This document shows positions 8,343 to 18,889 of a DNA stretch of 64,000 bases, piece by piece. Made by a program: the position numbers and the translations under genes. Source of the stretch: an uncultured Carboxylicivirga sp. (GTDB lineage: Bacteria; Bacteroidota; Bacteroidia; Bacteroidales; Marinilabiliaceae); the NCBI GenBank assembly GCA_947503525.1, contig CANNEA010000003.1, forward strand, positions 868,001 to 932,000, given 5' to 3'. The notes under the pieces are model-generated. The model had not been told where the DNA came from, did not search any database, and saw nothing but the letters and a program-made list of their open reading frames with translations. The first letter of the stretch is position 1, and each line of letters opens with the position of its first letter.

Positions 8343-11300
8343 TTATGGTTTAATCTCGTCAAGCACCTTTGATGCACCTTTAAAATCATAGTTATTTATT
8401 AGCTCTGAAGCTTTGTCCAAGTGCTTTTTAAATACCTCTATTCCGGGTATAGCTAATATTTCATCTAATATCTCAAACACTTCTGTATCATACTCTTTTA
8501 AAGCATTTGACAGCTTCGAATATATTTTAGTGAACAGGGCCATATCTATACCAGGAGCCTTTTCTACTTTAAACGCTGCTTTATTAAACTCTTTCAAGGA
8601 ATTACGATAAGATGCAATTGAATTCAATACAGGATTTAACCATTGACCGTAATCATCAATAAGAGCACTTGCATTTCTATAATCATTTTCTTTAAGCTTA
8701 ATTTCTAAATCTATAGTTGCATTATAGAGTTGATTAGCACCAATATTACCCGAAACCCCTTTGATGGTATGAATTTGCCTTAATGCGGTTTTTACATTAC
8801 CCAATTTAAAAGCATTTTTAATGGTTTCCAGTATATTTATATTGTCGTCATAAAATACAAAGAGAATCTTTTGATATAACTTTTTGTTTTGCATCATTCG
8901 ATTCAAACCTTCGATCGTATTAATACCAGCTAGATCCGGAATATCAAATTCATCCTTAATGGTAATTTGTTCCTTTTTGATCAACTTGGAGATATCTCTT
9001 TTTTTAGGTTTAATCCATTTAATGATGGCCTCATTAACCGTTTCTGCACTTATAGGCTTTGTAATAAAGTCGTTCATACCGATTTGAAGGCAGCGTTCTT
9101 TTACTTCAGGCACCACATCAGCGGTCATGGCAACAATTGGAATATCATCTACATCCTTGTTTTTGCGTAACTCTTCAGACGCTTTAATACCGTCCATCAC
9201 CGGCATTTGGAGGTCCATAAAGATCAAATCAAAATCAGCCTTTCTATTCAGATAATTCACAGCCTCCAATCCATTATTGGCAATTTCTACTATAAATCCA
9301 CCCGATTCAATCATTTCGGTTGCGACCTGTTGGTTAATTTCATTGTCTTCGACAAGTAGTATTCTGGCTCCTTTTCTTAGCTTGATTTGTTCTTCAAACT
9401 TATCATCTACCTTATGGTCGCTTTGTTTCCGTTCAACTTCTTTCCCAAAAGCTTCCATAATAATATCAAACATGGAAGAATGACTTACCGGCTTGGTTAA
9501 TAAACCCTCCAGTTCCAGCTCTTCAACTCTACGAATGATTTGCTCACGTGTATAGGCGGTAACCATAATTATGGTTGGAATTTTTGCCAATTTTGTATTC
9601 CGTTTTATTTGCTCGGCAACTTCCAATCCGTCAAGATCCGGCATTTGCCAATCGAGCAAGACTAACTCATATGGATTCTCGGTTTCCTTATTAAGCTCTT
9701 CCAAAGCATCCTGACCGGAAGTGACTGACTTAACATTAAAGGTAAATGATTTCAACATCGAGCTAAGTACATCCAAAGAAGTGAGGTTGTCATCGCATAC
9801 CAATACCCTCATTTGTCGCAAATCAACGGAAGGTATTAGGACTCTTTGCTTTTGGTCTTTCTGTTTCTCTAGTTTGATATTAAAAGCAAAGGTACTGCCT
9901 TTATTAAATTCACTTTCCACCCAAATGTTTCCGCCCATCATTTCCGAAAGGTTTTTACAAATGGTCAATCCTAATCCTGTACCACCAAATTTGCGAGTTG
10001 TACTTCGATCGGCCTGGGTGAAGGATTCAAACAATTTACCAATTTGATCTTTCTTAATTCCAATTCCGGTATCCTTTACAGAGAACCTTAACCAAATGTC
10101 ATTATCTGAATAACCGGATTCTTCATCACTTGATGGCGGGTTTTCTTCTAGGTCTACCTCGATCACAATTTCTCCTGCTTTGGTAAATTTTACTGCGTTG
10201 TTAGCCAGATTAATGAGTATCTGACCAATTCTCAGAGGATCACCAATAAGTAAGAGCGGAATATTTTCGGAGATTTTAAAGATTACCTCTATTCCCTTCT
10301 CGTGGGCTTTATAGGTGATAACCGTGGCTACATCATTAAAAACTTTCTCCAAATCGAAAGGTGTAATTTCGATGGACAACTTGCCGGCTTCAATTTTGGA
10401 AAAATCAAGGATGTCATTAATTATGCCCAATAAGGCTTTACCTGATGATTGTATTTTATAAATGTAATCGTATTGTTTAGGATCCAGATTGGTTTGCAGT
10501 GCCAGATGGCTTAAACCAATAACCGCATTCATAGGAGTCCTTATTTCGTGGCTCATGCTGGCCAGAAAAGCACTCTTAGCCTTAGTGGCCTCTTCCGCTT
10601 GTTCTTTGGCTTGTGTTAATTCTTCTTCATTTAACTTCCAGTCCGTTATATCCCAGTTAACACCAATCATACGATCCGGCTCTCCCGATTCTGATTTCAA
10701 TAATTTTCCTAATCCACGTACATAACGAATGGTATTATCCGGCCAAACCACTCTAAATTCCGAATCAAAAATTTTATCCTCTTTTATGGCAGTCATTATG
10801 GTTTCATCCGCCCGTGTTTTGTCATCAGGATGTAATCCATTGGTCCAGGCTTCATAAGCCCCACTAAAGGTGTTTTCATTTATACCATACAAACTATATA
10901 ACTTATTATCCCATTTTAATACATCATTCTTTATGTCCCAATCCCAAATTCCCACATTGGCTGCATCAATAGCTAACTCCATGGTTTGTTTTGCTTTCAC
11001 CAATTCATTTTCAATTTCTTTCACCTTAGAAATGTCAACTATGTATGCCAGCAAACTAGGTTTTCCTTTGTATTCAAAAGGACTATAATTCATTAAAACA
11101 TCAATAATATTATGGTTCTTATCATACGCCTTTAATGGATAATTAATAACGGCTTTTCCCGCCTTCGCATTTTGTTGTAAAAATTCATAATCTTCAACTC
11201 TATAGTATCGTTCCTTACCAATATCACCTGCTGTAAGTCCAAAAATGTCGGTAAATCGCTTATTTGCATATTGAATTTCGGAATCCGTACTAATGCCTAC

Positions 11301-14066
11301 TGCTATTGGGCTTGAATCCATCATTTGTTGTAAGCGCATGCCCTCATTTTCAAGCTCTTTTTCCATCGCCCGTTGTTGAGATATATCCTCTTTGACAGCT
11401 ACAAAGTGAGTTAAAGAACCGGCATCGTTCTTTATAGGTGATATAGTTGCTCTTTCCCAGTACAATTCTCCATTCTTTTTCTTATTACAAAATTCTCCAT
11501 TCCAGGTATTACCATTTGTTATAGTATCCCATAAATTTTTAAAATAAGATGCATCATGAATTCCTGAATTAAGAAATCGAGGGTTCTTATTCAAAACCTC
11601 ACTTTCAGAATAACCGGTTAAATCATAAAACTTGGAATTGGCATATTCGATATTGCCCTCTAAATCGGTGATAATAATTGATACCGGGCTTTGTTCAACG
11701 CTAAGAGATAGTTTTTGTATTTCCTCAAGTGCCTTATTTCTTTCTGAAATATCACGTATAATAACCAAAGTATACTTGTCTCCATCAATATGGTAGGCCG
11801 ATACGTTTATTTCAAAATCAAAGATATCACCATTCTTTTTCAGGCCTTTTGATTCATAGTTGGAAGGCACTTCTGCTCCGGCATTACGTTTATCAAAAAA
11901 ATCCTTTACTTTATTACGTTCTTCAGGAGCAACTAAATCAAATGGTGTTAATTGATATATTTCTTCTTCGCTTTCGTATCCAAAAACATTTACAAAAGAT
12001 GTGTTTACTAATATGTGTTTACCCTCTAAGGTTACTCCTATGGCATCTGTGGAGTTATTAAATATTGATCGGAATTTAATTTCATTGCCACTAATTTCTT
12101 TCTCTGTTTCCTTCAGTTCAGTAACATCAATTAATGTACCTGTCATTAACTCAGCTGTTCCATCTTCCTTTCTCTTAGGAATATCAGCTCGTGCATTAAT
12201 CCACCTGATCGATCCATCTAATTGTAAAACCGGATATGTAGCACGATAAGATTCATATTTACCAGAAATAGCACCTGAAAACTGTTCAAATGTATAGTCT
12301 ATCATCTCCTTGTATTCAGGATCTATTTCTCCTGTCTTAACAAGAATTTCACCCCATGCACTTATTTTGTAAGCTTTATCATCACTTTCATCAACAGGCA
12401 AACCAATCAGCATAGCTGTTGTATCTAAGGCATGGAAGGTATCTTCTTCATTAAAATCAATCCACCATGCTCCAATATCGGCTGATTCAAGAGAACCATA
12501 AACAAGCTGATTTAATAAAGCCAGATCTTTATCAGCTTCTTTTTGCTTAGTGGTATCAAGCAAGAAGCCTTCCAAACCAACAATTTCGTCATTTTCAACC
12601 ACAGGATGGACCGTAAACTGATGATATCCTATGGAGCCATCTTTACATTTTCGTGAGAATTCACCGGAAACAGATTTGCCTTCTTTTATCAAATTATCTA
12701 CTACTTCCTGCGCCGAATTTATATCAAGATCGACTTGTGTGGTAGAAAAATGTTGGCCAACAATTTCATCAGCAAATGAGTAAAGGTGCATATCCAACCA
12801 TGCCTGATTAACCAGCTTAAATATACCTTTGCGATTTATATAGAAATAGCCCGCCTGTGTTTCTTCAATTATACCTCTGAAGCGCTGCTCACGTTCTCGA
12901 ATCTCTTTTTCAACCTTCTTACGTTCGCTTAAATCATGCCATACGGTCAATACAACTTCCTTATTATCAATAAAAATTATAGACAAACTTACCTCAACCG
13001 GAAATTCTTTTCCATCGTCCAATCTTTTGTGGGTCCAATCAAAAGTGTTAAATCCTTTTTCTCTGGCAAGGGATTCCATCTCTATTGCTTTCTCTTTGGA
13101 TAAGGCACCATCTAATTGATACTCCGGCGAAAATTCTGCCGGATGATGAGTCATTAAATCAGCCTTATCTCTGCATCCAATCATTTTAACGGCTGCGTTA
13201 TTGCAATCTAAAATTCCATCTTCACTAAAAATTAAAATGGCGTTGGTCGATTCTTCAAAAAGGGCCTTAAACTTATCTTCGCTTTGTACGGTATATTCCT
13301 GGTTTGTTTTTACTTCTTCCAGTGCTTCTTCAACTAAGTTATTAGCTTTTAGGGTTTCATTTATCTCAATATTTAATCGTCGCTGAATAATAAATATGAT
13401 ATAGAAAGAAAGGATTATTATACCCAGCAAGACAAACAGAATCGAAATAGCTATTGCATCTTGTTTTGCTTCCTGATCCTGAACCATGATCTGCGTCCGT
13501 TGATCAATACTCACAATAAACTCTAAAATTGGAGCCATAATGGCTTCCTTTTGTTTATGATATTCCTGATTGAACAATATTACCCTGGCCAATGATGTAT
13601 CCGGCTCACCAATGCGATTAAATTGATTCGACGAATCACTAAACAGGCCTTTCACAGCATTAAGGGCTATTCTCTCGGTTCGTACCAGTTCATTTGATTT
13701 GTCCTCGGCTTGAGTTAATAATTTAAAATCAGATGCAACAAAGCCAAGTTTGAGCATACTGTCTCTTAGAGATATTAAACTACCATCAGGCCATGCTTCA
13801 TGACCATTTCGGATATTAACAACATTCCAATACTTATCCTCCCAAACAGAGTCTCCGGTAATAACATAAGTTCTACTGAATCGGGTTAAATCATCAGAGC
13901 TTTGTTTCAACCAGTCGGCCAAAAGTATAGATTTGTGTCGTATTTTCTCAGACTCCTCTATTTCAGAAGATTGCTTTATTAAAACAATAGTAAGCGCAAT
14001 TAATACCAGAATTAATCCTGATAGAATTGAAAATACTAGAGATCGTTGTTTTTTGTAATTAGGCAT
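8343..14066 (-). CDS. Giant hybrid sensor histidine kinase with seven PAS domains, two receivers and Hpt
   Basis: 1907 residues, much longer than ordinary hybrid kinases. Order of parts: TM1 about 11-31; a mostly helical extracytoplasmic sensor about 32-205; TM2 about 206-228; seven PAS-like domains near 260-385, 390-508, 515-655, 662-776, 782-898, 905-1018 and 1025-1143; HisKA with SHEIRTP (H1173); HATPase with N1289/N1290, DTGIGI 1332-1337 and GGTGLGL 1361-1367; receiver 1 (D1472, K1525); receiver 2 (D1618, K1670); and an Hpt domain with H1766 in HTIKG. All phosphorelay residues are present, so it looks active as a complete relay. There is no DNA-binding domain, so output must go through another protein. 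The oxidoreductase gene upstream is only 30 bases away. The signal is unknown; stacked PAS domains suggest redox, gas or small-ligand sensing. Confidence 0.9.
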   Translation of the reverse strand: MPNYKKQRSLVFSILSGLILVLIALTIVLIKQSSEIEESEKIRHKSILLADWLKQSSDDLTRFSRTYVITGDSVWEDKYWNVVNIRNGHEAWPDGSLISLRDSMLKLGFVASDFKLLTQAEDKSNELVRTERIALNAVKGLFSDSSNQFNRIGEPDTSLARVILFNQEYHKQKEAIMAPILEFIVSIDQRTQIMVQDQEAKQDAIAISILFVLLGIIILSFYIIFIIQRRLNIEINETLKANNLVEEALEEVKTNQEYTVQSEDKFKALFEESTNAILIFSEDGILDCNNAAVKMIGCRDKADLMTHHPAEFSPEYQLDGALSKEKAIEMESLAREKGFNTFDWTHKRLDDGKEFPVEVSLSIIFIDNKEVVLTVWHDLSERKKVEKEIREREQRFRGIIEETQAGYFYINRKGIFKLVNQAWLDMHLYSFADEIVGQHFSTTQVDLDINSAQEVVDNLIKEGKSVSGEFSRKCKDGSIGYHQFTVHPVVENDEIVGLEGFLLDTTKQKEADKDLALLNQLVYGSLESADIGAWWIDFNEEDTFHALDTTAMLIGLPVDESDDKAYKISAWGEILVKTGEIDPEYKEMIDYTFEQFSGAISGKYESYRATYPVLQLDGSIRWINARADIPKRKEDGTAELMTGTLIDVTELKETEKEISGNEIKFRSIFNNSTDAIGVTLEGKHILVNTSFVNVFGYESEEEIYQLTPFDLVAPEERNKVKDFFDKRNAGAEVPSNYESKGLKKNGDIFDFEINVSAYHIDGDKYTLVIIRDISERNKALEEIQKLSLSVEQSPVSIIITDLEGNIEYANSKFYDLTGYSESEVLNKNPRFLNSGIHDASYFKNLWDTITNGNTWNGEFCNKKKNGELYWERATISPIKNDAGSLTHFVAVKEDISQQRAMEKELENEGMRLQQMMDSSPIAVGISTDSEIQYANKRFTDIFGLTAGDIGKERYYRVEDYEFLQQNAKAGKAVINYPLKAYDKNHNIIDVLMNYSPFEYKGKPSLLAYIVDISKVKEIENELVKAKQTMELAIDAANVGIWDWDIKNDVLKWDNKLYSLYGINENTFSGAYEAWTNGLHPDDKTRADETIMTAIKEDKIFDSEFRVVWPDNTIRYVRGLGKLLKSESGEPDRMIGVNWDITDWKLNEEELTQAKEQAEEATKAKSAFLASMSHEIRTPMNAVIGLSHLALQTNLDPKQYDYIYKIQSSGKALLGIINDILDFSKIEAGKLSIEITPFDLEKVFNDVATVITYKAHEKGIEVIFKISENIPLLLIGDPLRIGQILINLANNAVKFTKAGEIVIEVDLEENPPSSDEESGYSDNDIWLRFSVKDTGIGIKKDQIGKLFESFTQADRSTTRKFGGTGLGLTICKNLSEMMGGNIWVESEFNKGSTFAFNIKLEKQKDQKQRVLIPSVDLRQMRVLVCDDNLTSLDVLSSMLKSFTFNVKSVTSGQDALEELNKETENPYELVLLDWQMPDLDGLEVAEQIKRNTKLAKIPTIIMVTAYTREQIIRRVEELELEGLLTKPVSHSSMFDIIMEAFGKEVERKQSDHKVDDKFEEQIKLRKGARILLVEDNEINQQVATEMIESGGFIVEIANNGLEAVNYLNRKADFDLIFMDLQMPVMDGIKASEELRKNKDVDDIPIVAMTADVVPEVKERCLQIGMNDFITKPISAETVNEAIIKWIKPKKRDISKLIKKEQITIKDEFDIPDLAGINTIEGLNRMMQNKKLYQKILFVFYDDNINILETIKNAFKLGNVKTALRQIHTIKGVSGNIGANQLYNATIDLEIKLKENDYRNASALIDDYGQWLNPVLNSIASYRNSLKEFNKAAFKVEKAPGIDMALFTKIYSKLSNALKEYDTEVFEILDEILAIPGIEVFKKHLDKASELINNYDFKGASKVLDEIKP

Positions 14067-14096
14067 AAATTATGGTTTTGTAAGCACGCTTACTCT

Positions 14097-15203
14097 TTAT
14101 TCTTGATTCAATTTTATTGTCTTATTGGTCTTGGCACTACGTATAGCAGCATCCAATATTTCCATAACCAAGATATTATTTTCTAAAGAAGATAAATCGT
14201 ATGCAGAGGGTTTAATTTCATTATTAATTACCGCTGCAAAAAATGCGAATGGATCGTGATAAGGTTCTTCACGTTCATTAATATGAAATTGTTTTTCAGT
14301 GTATCCATCATAGCCCTTAGCTATGCGAACTCGCACATCACTTTTATTATCAGCATATATTGCACCATCTAATCCATAAATTTCCATATCCTTTCTACCC
14401 ATAGGCCAATCCCACGAGGCCTGAATAATGGCATTAGCATTGCTATAATTTAATATGATGGTAGCGTCATCATCAACCTTCGGATTATTTTCGGGCTGTA
14501 ATTGTTGAGTTACTGCTGTTACAGTCAAAGGCTTTTCACCTTTCATTAACCATGTCATCAAGTTAATTCCATAACATCCAAAATCGGTAATCGCTCCACC
14601 TCCATTTTCAATGGGATCAGTTAACCATTCCAGAAATTCCTTATCAACGCCTATTTTCTTAGGTCCCCTATGACCATCACGTACAATTACTTTCCGAACT
14701 TCACCAACCTCATCATTAAACAGCAACTCGTACGCTTTATGATTACTCGGATACCATGTTGTTTCATAGTTGGTGAGCAAGTGAATATTGTGCTTTTTAG
14801 CTAACATTTCCATCTTTAAGGCATGGTCCAAACTTACGGCCAAGGGTTTTTCAACCATCACATGTATACCCAAGGGAGCTACCTTTTCAACTACTTCTAA
14901 ATGTTCATAAATGGTACCAAATGCACATACAGCAACAGGTTTATTAGCTTGTATCAAATCCTCAATACTACCATATACCATTTGCATTGAGAATCCATAT
15001 TGTTCAGCATATCGTCGAGCCAGCTCTGTATTAGGTTCTACGATTCCAATGATCTCAATGTCTCCATTTTTTTCACTGCCAAATATCCAATGTACATGAG
15101 TATGAGTTAAGCCAATTACTCCAATTTTAACAACTTCTTTTTGACCACATTTATTAAATGATAGTACTAAGATGAGAATTAAAGCAAGTAATCCTGTTTT
15201 CAT
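14097..15203 (-). CDS. Gfo/Idh/MocA family oxidoreductase, exported
   Basis: 368 residues from the ATG at 15203; this start is preferred over 15242 because AAAAAGA lies just before it and a hydrophobic signal sequence follows directly. The NAD(P)-binding strand KIGVIGLTHTH is followed by IVEPN, and the family motif VEKPLAVS lies near residue 117. The C-terminal half is the GFO_IDH_MocA substrate domain. The export signal ends near FNKC, which is not a canonical lipobox. Exported members of this family in Bacteroidota act on sugars or glycoconjugates in the periplasm, often with a tightly bound cofactor. The substrate is unknown. It lies 30 bases upstream of the giant kinase gene and may share a transcript. 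Confidence 0.75.
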   Translation of the reverse strand: MKTGLLALILILVLSFNKCGQKEVVKIGVIGLTHTHVHWIFGSEKNGDIEIIGIVEPNTELARRYAEQYGFSMQMVYGSIEDLIQANKPVAVCAFGTIYEHLEVVEKVAPLGIHVMVEKPLAVSLDHALKMEMLAKKHNIHLLTNYETTWYPSNHKAYELLFNDEVGEVRKVIVRDGHRGPKKIGVDKEFLEWLTDPIENGGGAITDFGCYGINLMTWLMKGEKPLTVTAVTQQLQPENNPKVDDDATIILNYSNANAIIQASWDWPMGRKDMEIYGLDGAIYADNKSDVRVRIAKGYDGYTEKQFHINEREEPYHDPFAFFAAVINNEIKPSAYDLSSLENNILVMEILDAAIRSAKTNKTIKLNQE

Positions 15204-15300
15204 TCTTTTTAGTTTTAGAACCCGGTAACAATATGATTCCAAGATAACGATTTTAGTCTATTAGAGCAGGATCATTATGTATAATATCATCTAACTATCG

Positions 15301-15852
15301 TCATTGTTTGAGCGCTATCCATTCATTTTTAAGAATACTATAATAAATAGTATTGCGTCTTCTGTCCTGTGTCATTAAGGTATGACTTCGCAGAACGCCT
15401 TCTTCAACAGCACCGATTCGTAATAAAGCCTTTCGTGCAGGCATATTAAGAACATCCGTCTTAAACTCAACACGCTCAACAAAAAGCTCCTCAAAACAAT
15501 ATTTCAGAAAGATATTCTTGACTTTATCATTGTATCCTTTTCCTTGAAATTCACGGCCTAACCAGGTCCATCCTATTTCAATTCTTTTATCCCGAGGCGA
15601 ATAATTACCTAAACTGCTTGAACCAATTAAGGCCTTACTATTCTTATCGATTATTGTATAGGCCATGCGAGTCTTATCATTTACTGATGCCTCCACCCAT
15701 TGTTTTAGTGATTTTTCATCGGATAAATCACATGTAAAATATGTCCATAAGTGTCCATCGTTGGTCATTTTCTTAAAATGATCATAATCATCCAAACAGA
15801 TTGGTCGTAACAAAAGTTGATCACTATCGAATATTTTCGTTAAATCTAACAT
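15301..15852 (-). CDS. GNAT acetyltransferase, RimJ/RimL type
   Basis: 183 residues with the acetyl-CoA loop REFQGKGYN near 101-109 (the Q/RxxGxG/A signature) and the N-terminal LLLRPICLDDY strand of the Acetyltransf_3 group. The C-terminal MPARKALLRIGAVEEGVLRSH matches the RimJ/RimL pattern. These enzymes acetylate protein N-termini or small amines; the target cannot be told from the sequence. It lies 42 bases before the MscS gene on the same strand in the gene order, but is downstream of it in transcription, so a two-gene unit is possible. Confidence 0.8.
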   Translation of the reverse strand: MLDLTKIFDSDQLLLRPICLDDYDHFKKMTNDGHLWTYFTCDLSDEKSLKQWVEASVNDKTRMAYTIIDKNSKALIGSSSLGNYSPRDKRIEIGWTWLGREFQGKGYNDKVKNIFLKYCFEELFVERVEFKTDVLNMPARKALLRIGAVEEGVLRSHTLMTQDRRRNTIYYSILKNEWIALKQ

Positions 15853-15894
15853 GGAACTATTTACAAGTTTATCTTAAGGTAGTTAATCAAGTTA

Positions 15895-16764
15895 TCAGTC
15901 TTCGTCTGTTTTAACCTTATTCCGATGGGTGGTATAGTCCGATTTTAAGTGCAAATCCATTTGAGGAAATGGTATAGTGATATTATTTTCAATAAACAAT
16001 CGATTAATTATCTGCCTAATTTCTGACTTTACATTTTCAATCCTAAAGATGTTATCACTATAGAATAAAAGTTCAAAATCCAGGGAAGAAGCCCCAAAAT
16101 CAATAAATCGCGATACAATAAGTGTTTTATCACTAATATCTGAATGCTCCATAGCACTATCTTTAAGCACCTTCAACACCAAATCAACATCGCTCCCGTA
16201 TGCTACTCCAACCTTTATTCTAAATCGTGTTTTCTTAGTTTGATGACTCCAATTTATAACCTTGTTGGATATAATACTTGAATTCGGAATAATAATGACA
16301 ATATCATCTCTATTAATAGCCGATGAAGTCCGTAATCCAATTCTTTCCATTCGAACAACTTCTCCATCCAATTGCAATATATCTCCAACTTTAATGGAGC
16401 CTTCAAAAAGCAATATTATTCCTGAAATAAAATCATGAAAGGTATTTTGAAGACCAAGTCCTACACCGACTAATAATGCCGCTGAACCGGCTAGCAACAC
16501 ATTTAGTTTTATACCCAGACTCTCCAAGATTAAAAGAATAGCTATAATCCAAACAACATACTTGGTAATTTGAAATAAGGCATATAAATTACCTTTATCA
16601 AACCTGTCTTGAGCTCTTTTTCTAAAAATCGTTTTTTTCACCAACCACAATACAAGCAAAGTGATGCATATGGTAAACGCAACAGAAATAACTTTTCCAA
16701 AAGTGAATGTAAATTCACCAATCTGGAATATTTCAAACTCTATAAAAGCTCTTATTTTATCCAT
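15895..16764 (-). CDS. Small-conductance mechanosensitive channel (MscS family)
   Basis: 289 residues, the length of compact MscS proteins. Three membrane segments lie at about 18-42, 65-85 and 88-120, the last being a Gly/Ala-rich pore helix (LLAGSAALLVGVGLGLQNTF). The beta domain follows with GSIKVGDILQLDG, and IPNSSIISNKVINWSH marks the conserved junction. The channel opens under membrane tension to release solutes after hypo-osmotic shock. The C-terminus ends in a short charged tail. Confidence 0.9.
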   Translation of the reverse strand: MDKIRAFIEFEIFQIGEFTFTFGKVISVAFTICITLLVLWLVKKTIFRKRAQDRFDKGNLYALFQITKYVVWIIAILLILESLGIKLNVLLAGSAALLVGVGLGLQNTFHDFISGIILLFEGSIKVGDILQLDGEVVRMERIGLRTSSAINRDDIVIIIPNSSIISNKVINWSHQTKKTRFRIKVGVAYGSDVDLVLKVLKDSAMEHSDISDKTLIVSRFIDFGASSLDFELLFYSDNIFRIENVKSEIRQIINRLFIENNITIPFPQMDLHLKSDYTTHRNKVKTDED

Positions 16765-16939
16765 ATAATTCCAAAGAATATAATAACCTACCTAATCTTA
16801 AATATAGCATTTAATATAATTTTGAAAGTAGTATTTTATTAAGAGATTTATAAACTTTAATCCATACTAATTATTTGAGCTTTTATCCTTCGTTGATTTA
16901 TCTGCAATACTCAATGGCAATTGAATGAAATAGGTTTTT

Positions 16940-17863
16940 TCATTGAGTAATTATAATTAACGAAGTCAAAGCAATAATAAACCATAGACTTATACCCAAA
17001 ACAAAACTTTTTATTCCTGCAGTTTTCATATCAGCTAAATTGATTTTACTGCCAATTAGAAACAAAGCAAGCACCATTCCTTTACTCCCCATGGTACTCA
17101 TGTGTCCATAATAAGTGCTAAACTGAGGTAAATAATGTGCTACAAAAATGGTCAAAACAAACAAAGCAATAAACCATGGAGCCTTAATCTTACCATTACC
17201 CTTACCTCTTTGCGTTATGGCTATTACAATGGATAATGGAATAATCCATAGGGCTCTAATTAATTTAACTGTTGTGGCTACTTCCAATGCCTTTTCACCG
17301 TATATTGCTCCTGCACCAACAACAGAACTGGTATCATGTATAGCAATTGCAGCCCATTGTCCGAATGCTTCCTGACTCATGCTAAAATAATGACCGATAT
17401 GAGGAAAAATAAACAATGCTAAAGCATTAAGAACAAATACAACAATTAAAGCAAATGATATTTGACTATTTTTAGCATTAAGCACGGGTGATACTGCAGC
17501 TATAGCGCTTCCTCCACAAATGGCTGTACCTGCCGATATTAATAAGCCCGTTTTAGAATCAATTTTTAAGATTTTTGTAAGCAAAAAACCGCATAACATT
17601 ACGAATACAACCGAAACGGCAGTTAAGGCGAAACCACTTTTCGAAGCTTCCAACACTTCAGTCAGGCACATCCCAAAACCCATAAATACAATAGAGCTTT
17701 GGAGTACAAGGGATGTTAATCCACTTGCCTTATCAAACCTTATTCCTACGGCAGACATGCCAATACCTAAAGCCAAAGCAATGGCAGGTGAAACAAATGG
17801 CGAAAAACAGAATATTAAAACAAGCACATAAATTAGCTTGCCTTGATTGATATTGAGTTTCAT
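16940..17863 (-). CDS. YeiH/UPF0324 family membrane protein (putative sulfate exporter family)
   Basis: 307 residues with about ten hydrophobic segments. The family block SAGTAICGGSAIAAVSPVL and the later AIHDTSSVVGAGAIYG are visible. The family is annotated as a putative sulfur-anion exporter; direct evidence is thin. The upstream gene 77 bases away on the same strand encodes a LysR regulator, which parallels the common LysR-yeiH pairing and supports regulation by that protein. Confidence 0.85.
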   Translation of the reverse strand: MKLNINQGKLIYVLVLIFCFSPFVSPAIALALGIGMSAVGIRFDKASGLTSLVLQSSIVFMGFGMCLTEVLEASKSGFALTAVSVVFVMLCGFLLTKILKIDSKTGLLISAGTAICGGSAIAAVSPVLNAKNSQISFALIVVFVLNALALFIFPHIGHYFSMSQEAFGQWAAIAIHDTSSVVGAGAIYGEKALEVATTVKLIRALWIIPLSIVIAITQRGKGNGKIKAPWFIALFVLTIFVAHYLPQFSTYYGHMSTMGSKGMVLALFLIGSKINLADMKTAGIKSFVLGISLWFIIALTSLIIITQ

Positions 17864-17940
17864 AACTTCTTTTGTTTATTCACAACAAAAGTATGCTCGC
17901 AACATAACTAAAGCAAATACAAAATACTTATTACCTATAA

Positions 17941-18828
17941 CTATAAATTATAACTATTGATAAAACTCTTAAATAATGGCACCGATGAAGCCTCCGGCCC
18001 CAGCCTTGTAACAGAGCGCAACTCTCGAAGTAAATTAACACCTTTAATTTTAACAATTGACAATTCCTTTAAACGCAGTTCTTTTTGAATAGCTTGTTGT
18101 GATAAGATGGCTAAACCATCAAAATTAACAAGGAAATTCTTAATTGCCTCGGTACTGCCTAAATGAATATGAATATTTAAACTTTCCAGATTCAAAGCTT
18201 TTTTTCGCAATTCATGTTCAATTACTTCTAATGTACCTGAACCTCTTTCACGCATTACCAAAGGAATTTGTTGCAAATCAGATATTGCAAGGCTACGCTG
18301 TTTGGAATATAGACTTTGACTACCGCATACTAAAAGCAATTCATCCTTAATCCATGGTGAGTAACGAAGATCAACCTGAGATGAATCATTTTCCACCAGA
18401 GCCATATCAATTTCTTTTGCAAGAAGCTTCTGCTCCATTTCCAGTGAATTCCCATTTAGTATGTGTAAATCTATCTGTGGGTATCGTTTATGGAATTCGG
18501 CCAAGATGCCAGGCAATATGTATTGCGAAATTGTAGAACTGGCTCCCAACCTTAGTTTACCTTTAAAGGCATCAGTCAAGCGCCCCAATTCAAATACCAT
18601 ATTTTCGTAATTCTGCCGTATATCTTTTAGTCTGGTATAACAGAGTTCTCCTGCCTTCGTTAAAAACACTTTGTTGCTTTTACGTTCAAATAATGCCACA
18701 TTCAGTTTACTTTCCAACTCTTTGATATGCTTTGTTATAGCAGGCTGACTAATAAACAAGGTTTCTGCAGCTTTAGAAAAGCTTAAATTTTCTGCAACGG
18801 CAATAAATACCTGATCTCTAAAATCCAT
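17941..18828 (-). CDS. LysR-type transcriptional regulator
   Basis: 295 residues from the ATG at 18828; this start gives MDFRDQVFIAVAENLSFSK, the usual LysR beginning, whereas the longer frame to 18864 adds a non-conserved leader. The winged helix SKAAETLFISQPAITKHIKE is at about 18-37, and the two-lobed effector domain follows from about 90. Its neighbour yeiH is on the same strand, 77 bases downstream, rather than divergent. The effector is unknown; a sulfur or one-carbon metabolite is a guess from family context. Confidence 0.85.
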   Translation of the reverse strand: MDFRDQVFIAVAENLSFSKAAETLFISQPAITKHIKELESKLNVALFERKSNKVFLTKAGELCYTRLKDIRQNYENMVFELGRLTDAFKGKLRLGASSTISQYILPGILAEFHKRYPQIDLHILNGNSLEMEQKLLAKEIDMALVENDSSQVDLRYSPWIKDELLLVCGSQSLYSKQRSLAISDLQQIPLVMRERGSGTLEVIEHELRKKALNLESLNIHIHLGSTEAIKNFLVNFDGLAILSQQAIQKELRLKELSIVKIKGVNLLRELRSVTRLGPEASSVPLFKSFINSYNL

Positions 18829-18889
18829 GCTAACAAGTATAAGCGAAGTATTCTTGAATTGCAAATAGTAGCTCTATCCAGCTAATAAA

